DNA of 35,427 nt. It comes from RCIO01 sp035555795. Lineage in GTDB: Bacteria; Pseudomonadota; Alphaproteobacteria; Rhizobiales; Rhizobiaceae. The notes under the pieces were generated by a model. The model did no database searches and was not told the DNA's origin. It was given only the letters and a program-made list of their open reading frames with translations. The DNA is taken from positions 1 through 35,427 of the forward strand of contig DATMGE010000010.1 in the NCBI GenBank assembly GCA_035555795.1. Direction: 5' to 3'. Position 1 is the first letter of the stretch; each line of letters opens with the position of its first letter. Of this stretch, positions 25,259 to 33,801 are shown piece by piece. The position numbers and the translations under genes are program-made.

Positions 25259-25272
25259 TGCAAACGCTTTCA
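25259..25272. promoter_or_regulatory. LacI-type operator candidate 3
   Basis: TGCAAACGCTTTCA fits TGNAANCGNTTNCA fully, and flanking bases extend the symmetry (GAAATG at the left, CATTTC at the right). It lies between the end of the lacI-like gene and the other two sites. Confidence 0.7.
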
Positions 25273-25381
25273 TTTCTGATTCTGGCCGCAAATGGTCGTA
25301 AGACGCAGAAAATAGAGGGTTTTTGGCCACTTCCGACCGGAGATCCCGCCGAATACAGCTATTCTTCGCCGAAGGAAGGCG

Positions 25382-26485
25382 TCAGCCCGGCACGCTGCGG
25401 GCGCGCGGGCGGCCGCGACGGCTCTCCTCCGCGGCGAGCGCCACGCCGGGCGCAGGGCCTGTCGTGCCGCGCGGGATCAGGACGAGTTCGCTGAGCTCGG
25501 GCAGTTCGCCACCCTCGCCTTCCGCCAGCGCGACCAGATATTCGGCGGCGCTGCGGCCGATCTCGGCGCTCGGCGTGCGCACGGTGCTCAGCGGCGGGAT
25601 GGTGTTGGCGGCGATATTGGCGTTGCCGAAGCCGATGATGGAGACATCCTCCGGCACGCGCATGCCGCGATGCTGGCACTCGAACAGGCTGCCCAGCGCC
25701 AGGATGTCGTTGCCGCCGATGATGGCCGTGGGTTTTTGCCCGCGCGCGAAAAGCTCGGCGCAGCCATGGCGCACCGCCTCCACCGCATAGGAGGTGAAGA
25801 CGATCTGCTCGGGCCGGAGCGCCACGCCGGCACGCGAAAGCGCGTCGCGTATGCCTTGCAGCCGCGATTGCATGCGGTCGCTCTTCGTCGGGTCACCCAT
25901 GACGACGCCGAAGCTGCGATGACCGAGCGACAGGAGATATTCCGCCACCATCTCGCCGCCCTTGCGGCCGTCGAAGCCGATGGCGGGATAGGGCGAATCC
26001 TCGGCTGTCGCCCAGGTATTGACGAAGGGGATGCGGCGCTCGCGCAGGAAGGTGTAAAGCGCCACGTCGTGCTGATAGCCGACCAGCATCAGCCCGTCGA
26101 CGCCACGCTCCACCAGCGTGCGGACGCGGCGGATCTCGCGCTGGCTGTCATATTCCGTGCTCGTGAGGAACATGGCGTAGCCGAGATCGTCCAGCCGGTT
26201 CTGGAACGCGCCGACCGTCTCGGAGAAGATCGTGTTGGAGAAGGTGGGCACCACGGCGCCGAGCGCCTTGGTGCGGCGCGAGGCGAGCGCGCGCGCCGTG
26301 CCGTTGGGCACATAGCCAAGCTCGGCGATCGCCGCCGCGATGCGGGCGCGCAGCGCCGGCTTCACCAGGTCCGGCCTATTGATGGCGCGCGACACGGTGG
26401 CCGCCGAAACATCCGCCAGGGCCGCGACATCGTTGAGCGTGACCGCGCCTCTCGGGCCGGGCGATTGATCCCTATCCTTGCTCAA
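25382..26485 (-). CDS. LacI family transcriptional regulator
   Basis: A 367-residue repressor of the LacI/GalR family. The N-terminal HTH is VTLNDVAALADVSAATVSRA, with the hinge PNGTARALASRRTKALGAVV, then a periplasmic-binding-protein-like effector domain (TFSNTIFSETVGAFQNRLDD; AIIGGNDILALGSLFE; DVSIIGFGNANIAANTIPPL). The likely start is the TTG at 26485, 4 bases after AGGAGG (26490-26495); an ATG at 26515 would add ten residues and has no comparable site. The basic C-terminal tail (RRGRPRARSVPG) is longer than usual. It lies between the ABC importer genes and the FAD dehydrogenase on the same strand, and the operator candidates next to its 3' end are its probable targets. Confidence 0.94.
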   Translation of the reverse strand: MSKDRDQSPGPRGAVTLNDVAALADVSAATVSRAINRPDLVKPALRARIAAAIAELGYVPNGTARALASRRTKALGAVVPTFSNTIFSETVGAFQNRLDDLGYAMFLTSTEYDSQREIRRVRTLVERGVDGLMLVGYQHDVALYTFLRERRIPFVNTWATAEDSPYPAIGFDGRKGGEMVAEYLLSLGHRSFGVVMGDPTKSDRMQSRLQGIRDALSRAGVALRPEQIVFTSYAVEAVRHGCAELFARGQKPTAIIGGNDILALGSLFECQHRGMRVPEDVSIIGFGNANIAANTIPPLSTVRTPSAEIGRSAAEYLVALAEGEGGELPELSELVLIPRGTTGPAPGVALAAEESRRGRPRARSVPG

Positions 26486-26646
26486 GCAGCCTCCTGCCGC
26501 CTTTGCCGAAGGCAACCGGCGACCGGTTCCTCAGCATTGTCGAGACGTCGGAACGGACGCGCCGGAGCACGTCCAAACCTCTCCCGATCTTCTATTACAT
26601 GCGGCCCGGCCTGCAAACTCGCTGCATGCATCGTGCACGCCGCAGC

Positions 26647-28521
26647 TCACGCGCGCGCCTCCCATTCCGGGCCCCAATCCATGACGGAATGGCCTGACGA
26701 CACATCGCGCCAGACACGTTCGGGCGGCACATAGTCGACGGCTCGGAGCGGGCTTCTGATCTCGTCATTCGAGATCGGCCGGCGGATGAAGCGGCGCGCG
26801 GGGTCCGGCACCGGCACCGCCGCCAGCAGCCGCTTGGTGTAGGGATGCTGCGGGTTGCCGAAGATGGCTTCGCGCGGCCCGATCTCGACGATCTCGCCCA
26901 GATACATGACGGCCACGCGGTGGCTCACCCGCTCCACCACCGCCATGTCGTGCGAGATGAAGAGATAAGCGAGCTTCATGCGCTCCTGCAGGTCGAGCAT
27001 CAGGTTGATGACCTGCGCCTTGACCGACACGTCGAGCGCCGAAACCGACTCGTCGGCCACGATCAGCTTCGGTTCCACCGACAAGGCGCGGGCGATGCAG
27101 ATGCGCTGGCGCTGGCCGCCGGAGAATTCATGCGGATAGCGGCGCGCCATTTCCGGGCGCAGGCCGACCTGCTCCAGCAGTTCGCCCACCTTGCGGTGGG
27201 CGTCCGCGCGGCTGGCGAGCCGGTTGACGATCAGCGGCTCGGCGATGGCTTCGCCCACGGTCATGCGCGGGTTGAGGCTGGCATAGGGGTCCTGGAAGAT
27301 CATCTGGATGCGCCGGCGGCGATCATAGAGCGCCTCCTCGTCCAGCTTGAGCAGGTCCTCACCATCAAGTAGCACCGAGCCGCGCATGGGCTGCATCAGG
27401 CGCATCACGGAGCGGCCGGTGGTGGACTTGCCGCAGCCGGATTCGCCCACAAGCGAGAGCGTCTCGCCGGGCTGCACGCTGAAGGAGACGTTCTCCACCG
27501 CATGCACCCGGCGCCTGACGCTGCTGAACAGGCCGCCGCGCAGGTTGAAGCGCGCGGTGAGGTTCTTCACCTCGATGACCGGCTGGCCGGGCGACACGGT
27601 CTCGCCCGTCTCGGCCGGTATGTCGGAAAGGCCGGTGGCGCGGTCCACGACGGGGAAGCGCATCGGCCGGCGATGGCCGGCCATGGCGCCCAGCCGCGGC
27701 ACCGCCGACAGGAGGGAGCGGGTATAGGGATGCTGCGGATTGTCGAAAATGTCGCGCGTAGCACCCTGCTCCACCACCTTGCCATTATACATGACGGCGG
27801 TCCGGTCGGCGACCTCGGCCACCACACCCATGTCGTGGGTGATGAAGAGGACGGACATGCCCTCTTCCTGCTGCAGCGTCTTGATGAGTTCGATGATCTG
27901 CGCCTGGATCGTCACGTCGAGCGCGGTCGTCGGCTCGTCGGCGACAAGCAGCTTCGGCTTGCAGGCCAGCGCCATGGCGATCATCACCCGCTGGCGCATA
28001 CCGCCCGACATTTCATGCGGATAGTCGTTGATGCGCCGTGCGGAATCGGGAATGCGCACCAGTTCCAGCATTTCGCGCACCCGCTCGAACGCGGCCTTGC
28101 GGCTCAGCCGGCGGTGCCGGATGAGCACCTCGGCGATCTGGTCGCCGACGGTGAGCACCGGATTGAGCGAGGTCATCGGCTCCTGGAAGATCATCGCGAC
28201 CTCGTTGCCGCGCACATGCTGCATCTCGCCTTCGGAGAGCGGCACGAGATCGCGCCCGTCGAGCAGGATGCGGCCGCCGACGACGCGGCCGGCGGGCTTG
28301 GGCAGGAGACCCAGAATGGACAGCGCGGTGACGCTCTTGCCGCTGCCGGACTCGCCCGCCACCGCAAGCGTCTCGCCCGGCGCGATTTTGTAGGACACGT
28401 CGTCCACCACCTTCATCACGCCGTCGCGGCTGAAGAAATGGGTGGAGAGGTTTTCGACGCTGAGCATGGGTTGCCGCGGCTCCACTTCAGGCCCGCTCGT
28501 CTTGTGGGGATCGGCCAGCAT
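26647..28521 (-). CDS. Fused double ATPase of a peptide-type ABC importer (DppD-DppF/GsiA-like)
   Basis: A 624-residue protein with two ABC ATPase domains in tandem, equivalent to DppD and DppF joined. Domain 1 has Walker A GESGSGKS, signature MSGGMRQR and Walker B LLVADEPTTALD; domain 2 has GESGCGKS, FSGGQRQR and LIVADESVSALD. Each is followed by the oligopeptide-transporter C-terminal extension (NPQHPYTRSLLSAVP; NPQHPYTKRLLAAVP). In domain 2 Ser replaces the Pro after the catalytic Glu, as in many DppF proteins. The ATG at 28521 overlaps the TGA of the permease gene (TGATG) and has GGAGG 5 bases upstream. It powers uptake through the two permeases encoded just before it. Confidence 0.96.
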   Translation of the reverse strand: MLADPHKTSGPEVEPRQPMLSVENLSTHFFSRDGVMKVVDDVSYKIAPGETLAVAGESGSGKSVTALSILGLLPKPAGRVVGGRILLDGRDLVPLSEGEMQHVRGNEVAMIFQEPMTSLNPVLTVGDQIAEVLIRHRRLSRKAAFERVREMLELVRIPDSARRINDYPHEMSGGMRQRVMIAMALACKPKLLVADEPTTALDVTIQAQIIELIKTLQQEEGMSVLFITHDMGVVAEVADRTAVMYNGKVVEQGATRDIFDNPQHPYTRSLLSAVPRLGAMAGHRRPMRFPVVDRATGLSDIPAETGETVSPGQPVIEVKNLTARFNLRGGLFSSVRRRVHAVENVSFSVQPGETLSLVGESGCGKSTTGRSVMRLMQPMRGSVLLDGEDLLKLDEEALYDRRRRIQMIFQDPYASLNPRMTVGEAIAEPLIVNRLASRADAHRKVGELLEQVGLRPEMARRYPHEFSGGQRQRICIARALSVEPKLIVADESVSALDVSVKAQVINLMLDLQERMKLAYLFISHDMAVVERVSHRVAVMYLGEIVEIGPREAIFGNPQHPYTKRLLAAVPVPDPARRFIRRPISNDEIRSPLRAVDYVPPERVWRDVSSGHSVMDWGPEWEARA

Positions 28522-29405
28522 CACATCCTCCTCGCCAGGCGCGGATCGAGCATATCGCGCAGGCCATCGCCGAGAATATTGATGGCGAGCACCATGATCG
28601 CGAGGAACAGGCCGGGAAACAGGATCGTCCAGAAGGCGATCATCACGAAGATGCGGCTCTCGGCGATGATATTGCCCCAGCTCGGGATTTCGGGTGGCGT
28701 GCCGACGCCAAGGAAGCTCAGCGTCGCCTCGATCATCACCGCCACGGCGAAGATGAAGGTCGCCTGCACGATCAGCGGCGGGATGATGTTGGGCAGGATG
28801 TGCCGGCGCAGCAGCCGCGGCGTGCGGTTGCCGATGGCGATGGCCGCATGGACATAGGTCTGCTCGCGGATGCCGAGCACCAGAGAGCGCACCAACCGCA
28901 CCACGCGCGGCAGTTCGGTGATGGCGATGGCGATGACGATGAGCGTGATCGAGGCGCGCATGATCGACATCATGGCGATGGCGAGCAGGATGCTGGGGAT
29001 GGCCATGAGCCCGTCCATGGTGCGCATGATGACGGCGTCGAGCATGCGGACATAGCCGCTCAGCAGGCCGAGCACGATGCCGGCCAGCGTGGCGACGAGC
29101 GCCACGCTGATGCCCACCAGCAGCGAGACGCGGCCGCCGTAGAGCGTGCGGCTGAAAATGTCGCGGCCATACTGGTCGGTGCCGAACCAGTGTTCCGCCG
29201 AGGGCGGCTTCAGCCGCATGCCGGGGTCGATGCGGATCGGATCATAGGCTGTGAAGAGCGGCGCGAAGACCGACACGATCACCATGATGAGGAGAAGGCC
29301 GCCGCCGATCGCCACGGTGGGATGGCGGCGCAGGAAATAGCCGAGACCGCGCCGTTTCGGGCGGGGCGCCGTTGCCGGCAGCGCGTCGATGGGAAGATCG
29401 CTCAT
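28521..29405 (-). CDS. ABC transporter permease (DppC/OppC-like)
   Basis: A 294-residue inner-membrane permease. A cytoplasmic lead with GLGYFLRRHPTVAIG precedes the first hydrophobic segment and the periplasmic loop EHWFGTDQYGRDIFSRTLYG, which is the hallmark of OppC/DppC. The EAA loop that contacts the ATPase is VHAAIAIGNRTPRLLRRHIL. About six membrane segments are seen. It begins 15 bases after the DppB-like stop and overlaps the ATPase gene by one base. Confidence 0.95.
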   Translation of the reverse strand: MSDLPIDALPATAPRPKRRGLGYFLRRHPTVAIGGGLLLIMVIVSVFAPLFTAYDPIRIDPGMRLKPPSAEHWFGTDQYGRDIFSRTLYGGRVSLLVGISVALVATLAGIVLGLLSGYVRMLDAVIMRTMDGLMAIPSILLAIAMMSIMRASITLIVIAIAITELPRVVRLVRSLVLGIREQTYVHAAIAIGNRTPRLLRRHILPNIIPPLIVQATFIFAVAVMIEATLSFLGVGTPPEIPSWGNIIAESRIFVMIAFWTILFPGLFLAIMVLAINILGDGLRDMLDPRLARRM

Positions 29406-29420
29406 CTCTGGTGCTCCGGT

Positions 29421-30362
29421 TCAGTAGCGGATGCGCGGATCGAACAGCGAATAGCTGATATCGATGATGAGATTGACCATGATGCAGGTGAAGGCCGCGA
29501 ACAGCACCACGCCCTGCACGACAGGTATATCGCGCTGGAGGATCGCCTCGACCGTCATGCGGCCGATGCCGGGAATGGCGAAGACGCTTTCCGTGACCAC
29601 CACGCCGCCGAGCAGCGAGGCGAAGGCGACGCCGATGGTGGTGACGATCGGCACCGCGGCATTGCGCAACGCATGCTTGATGAGCACCGGGCTGATGGAA
29701 AGGCCCTTGGCGCGGGCAGTGCGGATATAGTCCTCGTTGAGAACTTCGAGCATGGTCGAGCGCGTCATGCGGGCAAGCAGCGCGGAATAAGCGAGGCCGA
29801 GCGTGGCGCTGGGCAGGATGAGCGAGGTTAGGCAGGGAATGATGCCCTGCGCCAGCGGCACATAGCCCTGCACCGGCAAGACGCGCATCTGCATGGAAAA
29901 GACGTAGATGTTGAAATAGCCGACAAGGAAGACCGGGATCGAGAAGCTGGCCACGGCAAAGACCATGATGGCGCGGTCGATCCAGGTGCCGGCCTGCCAT
30001 GCGGCGATGACGCCGAGCGGCACCGCGATCAGGACCGAGATGAGGATGGTCGCCAGCGCCACCATGGCGGTCGGCTCCAGGCGCGCCATCAGCATTTCCA
30101 GCACCGGGCGGCCGTGGAAGATCGACATGCCGAGATCGCCGGTGACCACGCCGGTGATCCACTTCACGAACTGGACCGGCATGGGCTGGTCGAGGCCGAG
30201 CGACTCGCGGATCATGTCGATATCGGCGGTGGTGGCATCCTCGCCGGCGAGGATGGCGGCGGGATCGCCCGGATTGAGCGCGAGCAACAGGAAGGTGATG
30301 ACGGCGACGATCAGCATGACGGGTATCGTCGCCACGACGCGCCTGACGGCGTAAGCCAACAT
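29421..30362 (-). CDS. ABC transporter permease (DppB/OppB-like)
   Basis: A 313-residue permease with about six membrane segments. MLAYAVRRVVATIPVMLIVA with NPGDPAAIL is the family N terminus; the EAA loop is DYIRTARAKGLSISPVLIKH and the C-terminal IDISYSLFDPRIRY is the standard DppB end. The ATG at 30362 has AAGGAGAG 5-6 bases upstream; the 7-codon upstream extension has no site. It follows the second solute-binding protein gene after a 120-base gap containing a strong palindrome, so the permease genes may be expressed below the receptor genes. Confidence 0.95.
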   Translation of the reverse strand: MLAYAVRRVVATIPVMLIVAVITFLLLALNPGDPAAILAGEDATTADIDMIRESLGLDQPMPVQFVKWITGVVTGDLGMSIFHGRPVLEMLMARLEPTAMVALATILISVLIAVPLGVIAAWQAGTWIDRAIMVFAVASFSIPVFLVGYFNIYVFSMQMRVLPVQGYVPLAQGIIPCLTSLILPSATLGLAYSALLARMTRSTMLEVLNEDYIRTARAKGLSISPVLIKHALRNAAVPIVTTIGVAFASLLGGVVVTESVFAIPGIGRMTVEAILQRDIPVVQGVVLFAAFTCIMVNLIIDISYSLFDPRIRY

Positions 30363-30436
30363 GGTCACTCTCCTTTTTTGCACATGGAGCGGCCACCGCA
30401 GGATGCCGCGGCCGCGCCCGACGCCTTGTTTTCACG

Positions 30437-30481
30437 CATGTCTTTCTCCCGAAAACCGGTTCCCACTTTCGGGAGACATGC
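30437..30481. repeat. Palindromic repeat between solute-binding protein and permease genes
   Basis: GCATGTCT and AGACATGC are exact complements, as are CTCCCGAAA and TTTCGGGAG inside them, around an ACCGGTTCCCAC centre. It is the same family as 14438-14482. It ends one base before the stop of the proximal solute-binding protein gene and can fold in the operon mRNA as a 3'-end stabiliser or attenuator. Confidence 0.75.
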
Positions 30482-30482
30482 T

Positions 30483-32069
30483 TCAGCCCTTGCGCATACC
30501 CCAGAACACGGTGGTGCCGGCCTGCGGCACGTCCTTCAGCTCGGCGCGGACGCCGTGCAGGCGGGTATATTGGCCGAGCGGAACATAAGGCACCACCTCA
30601 TAGGCGCGGGTCTGGATCTTATCGATGATCGCCTTGCGCCCGGTCGGGTCGGATTCCTTGCTCCAGTCGTCGATGAGCCCCATGATCTCCTTATCGCAGG
30701 GCCAGCCGGGCGCCGCCGCATCACAGGACGGCGTGAACCAGAGGCTGACCAGCGGGTCGATGGTGGAGGCCGCGACGGAGCCGGTGATGAAGAGGTTCCA
30801 GCCGCCGTTCTTCGGATCGGTCTTCTGCGCGCGCCGCGCCGTGATGGTGGCCCAGTCGGCGGCCTGCACGTCGAGATTGAGGCCGGCGTCGCGCAGCGCC
30901 TGGACGACGACGAGCGTCGCCGCGATATGCTCCGGCCGGTCGGTCGGCTGCATGATGACGATGGGCTCGTTATTGTAGCCGGCCTCTTTCAGCAGTTCCT
31001 TCGCCTTCTCGACATTCACCGCGCGGAAAGGTTCCGAACCCGCGTCCGACTCGCTCGGCGAGCCGCACATGAAGAAAGCGCCGCAATGCTTGTGGTAGAG
31101 GTCGGGACGATCGCCGACGATCGCCTTCATCACATCTTCCTGATTGATTAGGTAGAGCAGCGCCTGACGGGCGAGCTTGTTGTCGAAGGGCGGGTAGAGA
31201 TGGTTCGGCCGCAGCAGCGGCTGGATGCCCAGCGGATCGTTCGAGATCAGCTCGAGGTTCGGATCGGCATCGAAGAGCGGCAGGAAGTCCAGCGGCGGCG
31301 CGTCGAAGAAATCGATCTCGCCCACCGTCAGCGCCGTCAGCTTCGTGTTCACGTCGGGGATCGAAATCCATTCCATGCGGTCGAAATTGACGATCTTGGC
31401 GCCGGCCAGGCCATCGGTCGGCTCCTCGCGGGGCACATAGTCCTCGTTCTTGGCGAAAACCACCTTGTTGCCGGGCACCCACTCATCCGTGACGAGCTTG
31501 TAGGGACCGGAGCCGATCGGCTCCTTGATCTCCTGCGATGCAGGGACCGAAGCGAGGCGGGCCGGCATGATGTAGGCCGGGCCGATGCGCTTGCCCAGCG
31601 CTTCGCGCACCAGGCCGAAGGGCTCGTCGAGGACGAGGCGGAAGCTGTCCTCATCCACCACGTCGAGGCTCTTCGCCTTCTGCATGATGAGGCCACCCAT
31701 GGCGTCGCGCTCGGCCCAGCGCTTGATCGACACCACGGCGTCCTCGGCGCGGACGGGCTGCCCGTCATGGAACTTCAGGCCGGGGCGCAAGGTGAAGTCG
31801 TGGGTAAGCCCGTCCTCGCTGACCACATATTCGCCGACCATCTGATTCTGGATCCGGTTCTTCGAATCCAGCCCGAACAGCATGTCGTAGATCTGGTTGG
31901 CGGCGACCGTCGTGATGGCGGCGTTGGTCCAGACCGGATCGACATTCTTGAGGTCGCCGCTCATGGCGACCCTGAGCAGCTTGTCCGGCGCGGTCTGTGC
32001 GGCAGCCGGCGAAAGAGTGATGGCGGCGGCAAGGCCGACGCCGGCGAACATTCTCGATATGAAAGACAT
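30483..32069 (-). CDS. Peptide-type ABC transporter substrate-binding protein, copy 1
   Basis: A 528-residue periplasmic receptor of the DppA/OppA family (SBP_bac_5). The signal peptide spans residues 1-24 (PAAA-QT). The fold is marked by LTHDFTLRPGLKFHDGQPV, GSGPYKLVTDEWVPGNKVVF and NNEPIVIMQPTDRPEH. The ATG at 32069 follows GGGAGGAAG. Two Cys pairs, in HKHCGAFFMCG and PSCDAAAPGWPCDKE, may be disulfides. It is strikingly similar to the adjacent copy 2, sharing runs such as PDVNTKLTALTVGEID and LLRPNHLYPPFDNKLARQAL. DppA-fold receptors bind peptides, nickel-chelates, opines, oligosaccharides and aromatic or steroid-like acids; the ligand is not evident. Confidence 0.95.
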   Translation of the reverse strand: MSFISRMFAGVGLAAAITLSPAAAQTAPDKLLRVAMSGDLKNVDPVWTNAAITTVAANQIYDMLFGLDSKNRIQNQMVGEYVVSEDGLTHDFTLRPGLKFHDGQPVRAEDAVVSIKRWAERDAMGGLIMQKAKSLDVVDEDSFRLVLDEPFGLVREALGKRIGPAYIMPARLASVPASQEIKEPIGSGPYKLVTDEWVPGNKVVFAKNEDYVPREEPTDGLAGAKIVNFDRMEWISIPDVNTKLTALTVGEIDFFDAPPLDFLPLFDADPNLELISNDPLGIQPLLRPNHLYPPFDNKLARQALLYLINQEDVMKAIVGDRPDLYHKHCGAFFMCGSPSESDAGSEPFRAVNVEKAKELLKEAGYNNEPIVIMQPTDRPEHIAATLVVVQALRDAGLNLDVQAADWATITARRAQKTDPKNGGWNLFITGSVAASTIDPLVSLWFTPSCDAAAPGWPCDKEIMGLIDDWSKESDPTGRKAIIDKIQTRAYEVVPYVPLGQYTRLHGVRAELKDVPQAGTTVFWGMRKG

Positions 32070-32113
32070 TTCTCTTCCTCCCAGAAGACGCAATCGAAGC
32101 GCGGTGGGCATGA

Positions 32114-32143
32114 GCATTTCCGCCCAAAGGATCGCGGAAATGC
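32114..32143. terminator. Hairpin between the two solute-binding protein genes
   Basis: GCATTTCCGC (32114-32123) and GCGGAAATGC (32134-32143) are exact complements with a 10-base loop. It lies after the stop of copy 2 and before the start of copy 1, and belongs to the GAGCATTTCCG class of rhizobial intergenic elements. It may stabilise the copy 2 message or limit read-through. Confidence 0.65.
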
Positions 32144-32176
32144 CCTGCCTTCTTGTTTTGCGCGCCTCTCCTGCCG

Positions 32177-33769
32177 CTATTTGTGCATGCCCCAGAAGAC
32201 GGTGGTGCCGGCCTGCGGGACATCCTTCAGCTCGGCGCGGATGCCATGCTGGCGCTTGTACTGGCCAAGCGGGATGTAGGGGACCGAGTCATAGGCCTTG
32301 GTCTGGATCTGGTCGACCAGCGCCTTGCGCTTGGCGGTATCGGCTTCCTGGCTCCACTGGTCGATCAGCGCCATGATCTCCTTGTCGCACGGCCAGCCGG
32401 GGGCGGCCTTGTCGCAGGAAGGCACGAACCAGAGGTTGACCAGCGGATCGATCGCGGCAGCGGCGGTGGTGCCGGTGATGAACAGGTTCCAGCCGCCGTC
32501 CTTCGGATCGGTCTTCTGCGCACGCCGGGCGGAAATGGTCGCCCAGTCGGCGGCCTGCACGTCGAGATTGATGCCGGCGTCGCGCAGCGCCTGGATGACG
32601 ACCAGCGTGGCGGCGGTGTGCTCGGGCCGGTCGGTGGGCTGCATGATCACCAGCGGCTCGCCATTGTAGCCGGCTTCCTTCAGCAGTTCCTTTGCCTTCT
32701 CGACATTGACCTCCTTATAGGGATCTGCGCCGGCCGCCGTCTCATTGGCCGAGCCGCACATGAAATAGGCCGGGCAATAGGGCGGGTAGAGGTCGGGCCG
32801 GTCGCCGACGATCGCCTTCAGCACGTCTTCCTGCTTGATGAGATACATCAGCGCCTGGCGGGCGAGCTTGTTGTCGAAGGGCGGATAGAGGTGGTTGGGG
32901 CGCAAGAGCGGCTGCACGCCGAGCGGATCGGTCGCCACCAGCTCAAGGTTCGGGTCGGCGTCGAAGATCGGCAGGAAGTCGAGCGGCGGCGCGTCGAAAT
33001 AGTCGATCTCGCCAACGGTGAGCGCGGTGAGCTTGGTGTTAACGTCGGGAATGGAGATCCATTCCATGCGGTCGAAATTGACGACCTTGGCGCCGGCAAG
33101 ACCACTCGGCGGCTCCTCGCGCGGCACATAGTCCTCGTTCTTGGCGAAGATCACCTTGCTGCCGGGCACCCACTGATCCATCACGATCTTGTAGGGGCCG
33201 GAGCCGATGGGGTCCTTGATCTCCTCGGCAGCCGGCTGGCTGGCCAGCCGCGCCGGGCGGATATAGGCCGGGCCGATACGCTTGCCGAGCGATTCACGCA
33301 CAAGGCCGAAAGGCTCCTTCAGCACCAGACGGAAGCTGTCCTCGTCGACCACTTCCAGGCCGGCGGCCTTGCTCATCAGCAGGCTGCCCATGGCATCCTT
33401 CTGCGCCCAGCGCTTGATGGAGGCGACGCAGTCCTCGGCGGTGACCGGCGTGCCGTCGTGGAACTTCAGGCCGGGCCGCAGCGTCATGTCATGCGTCAGC
33501 CCATCCTCGCTGACGACATATTCGCCGACCATCTGGTTCTGCATCTCCTGATTTTCATCGGGAGCGAACAGCATGTCGAATATCTGGTTGGCGGCGATGC
33601 CGGTGATGGCGGCGGCGGTCCATACCGTATCGGTGATCTTGAGATCGCCGCTCATGGCGACCTTGAGGACCTTGGGGTCGGTATTCTGCGCGGCGGCAAG
33701 CGTGCTGGCGCCGACCAGCAATGCCGCCGAGATCGAGGCTGCCTTGAACAGCCTGTGCATGTAAGACAT
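32177..33769 (-). CDS. Peptide-type ABC transporter substrate-binding protein, copy 2
   Basis: A 530-residue SBP_bac_5 receptor, upstream in transcription order of copy 1 and aligned with it without large gaps. The signal peptide ends at LAAA-QN (residue 27). The ATG at 33769 follows GGGAGGAAGCAG. It shares with copy 1 almost all of the central domain and the end AELKDVPQAGTTVFWGM. Differences gather in a few loops, for example PPYCPAYFMCGSANETAAGA against HKHCGAFFMCGSPSESDAGS, where ligand specificity may differ. It begins 32 bases after the DUF35 gene stop, tying the transporter to the thiolase-like pair. Confidence 0.95.
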   Translation of the reverse strand: MSYMHRLFKAASISAALLVGASTLAAAQNTDPKVLKVAMSGDLKITDTVWTAAAITGIAANQIFDMLFAPDENQEMQNQMVGEYVVSEDGLTHDMTLRPGLKFHDGTPVTAEDCVASIKRWAQKDAMGSLLMSKAAGLEVVDEDSFRLVLKEPFGLVRESLGKRIGPAYIRPARLASQPAAEEIKDPIGSGPYKIVMDQWVPGSKVIFAKNEDYVPREEPPSGLAGAKVVNFDRMEWISIPDVNTKLTALTVGEIDYFDAPPLDFLPIFDADPNLELVATDPLGVQPLLRPNHLYPPFDNKLARQALMYLIKQEDVLKAIVGDRPDLYPPYCPAYFMCGSANETAAGADPYKEVNVEKAKELLKEAGYNGEPLVIMQPTDRPEHTAATLVVIQALRDAGINLDVQAADWATISARRAQKTDPKDGGWNLFITGTTAAAAIDPLVNLWFVPSCDKAAPGWPCDKEIMALIDQWSQEADTAKRKALVDQIQTKAYDSVPYIPLGQYKRQHGIRAELKDVPQAGTTVFWGMHK

Positions 33770-33801
33770 CTGCTTCCTCCCTGGATTTACCTGTTCGCCG
33801 G

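Larger units (their letters stand above)
24928..25381. promoter_or_regulatory. 454-base regulatory region of the FAD dehydrogenase gene
   Basis: No gene is supported here. The region is richer in A+T than its neighbours and contains three LacI-family operator-like palindromes (25094-25107, 25140-25153, 25259-25272). The long leader (more than 150 bases between the nearest site and the start codon) shows no further structure that I can defend. Confidence 0.6.

Noticed and set aside
30483..32069. Nickel-specific uptake (NikA) for the double-receptor ABC system
   Set aside because: No nickel-enzyme genes nearby and the operon is linked to a thiolase-like/DUF35 pair; DppA-fold similarity alone does not define the ligand.
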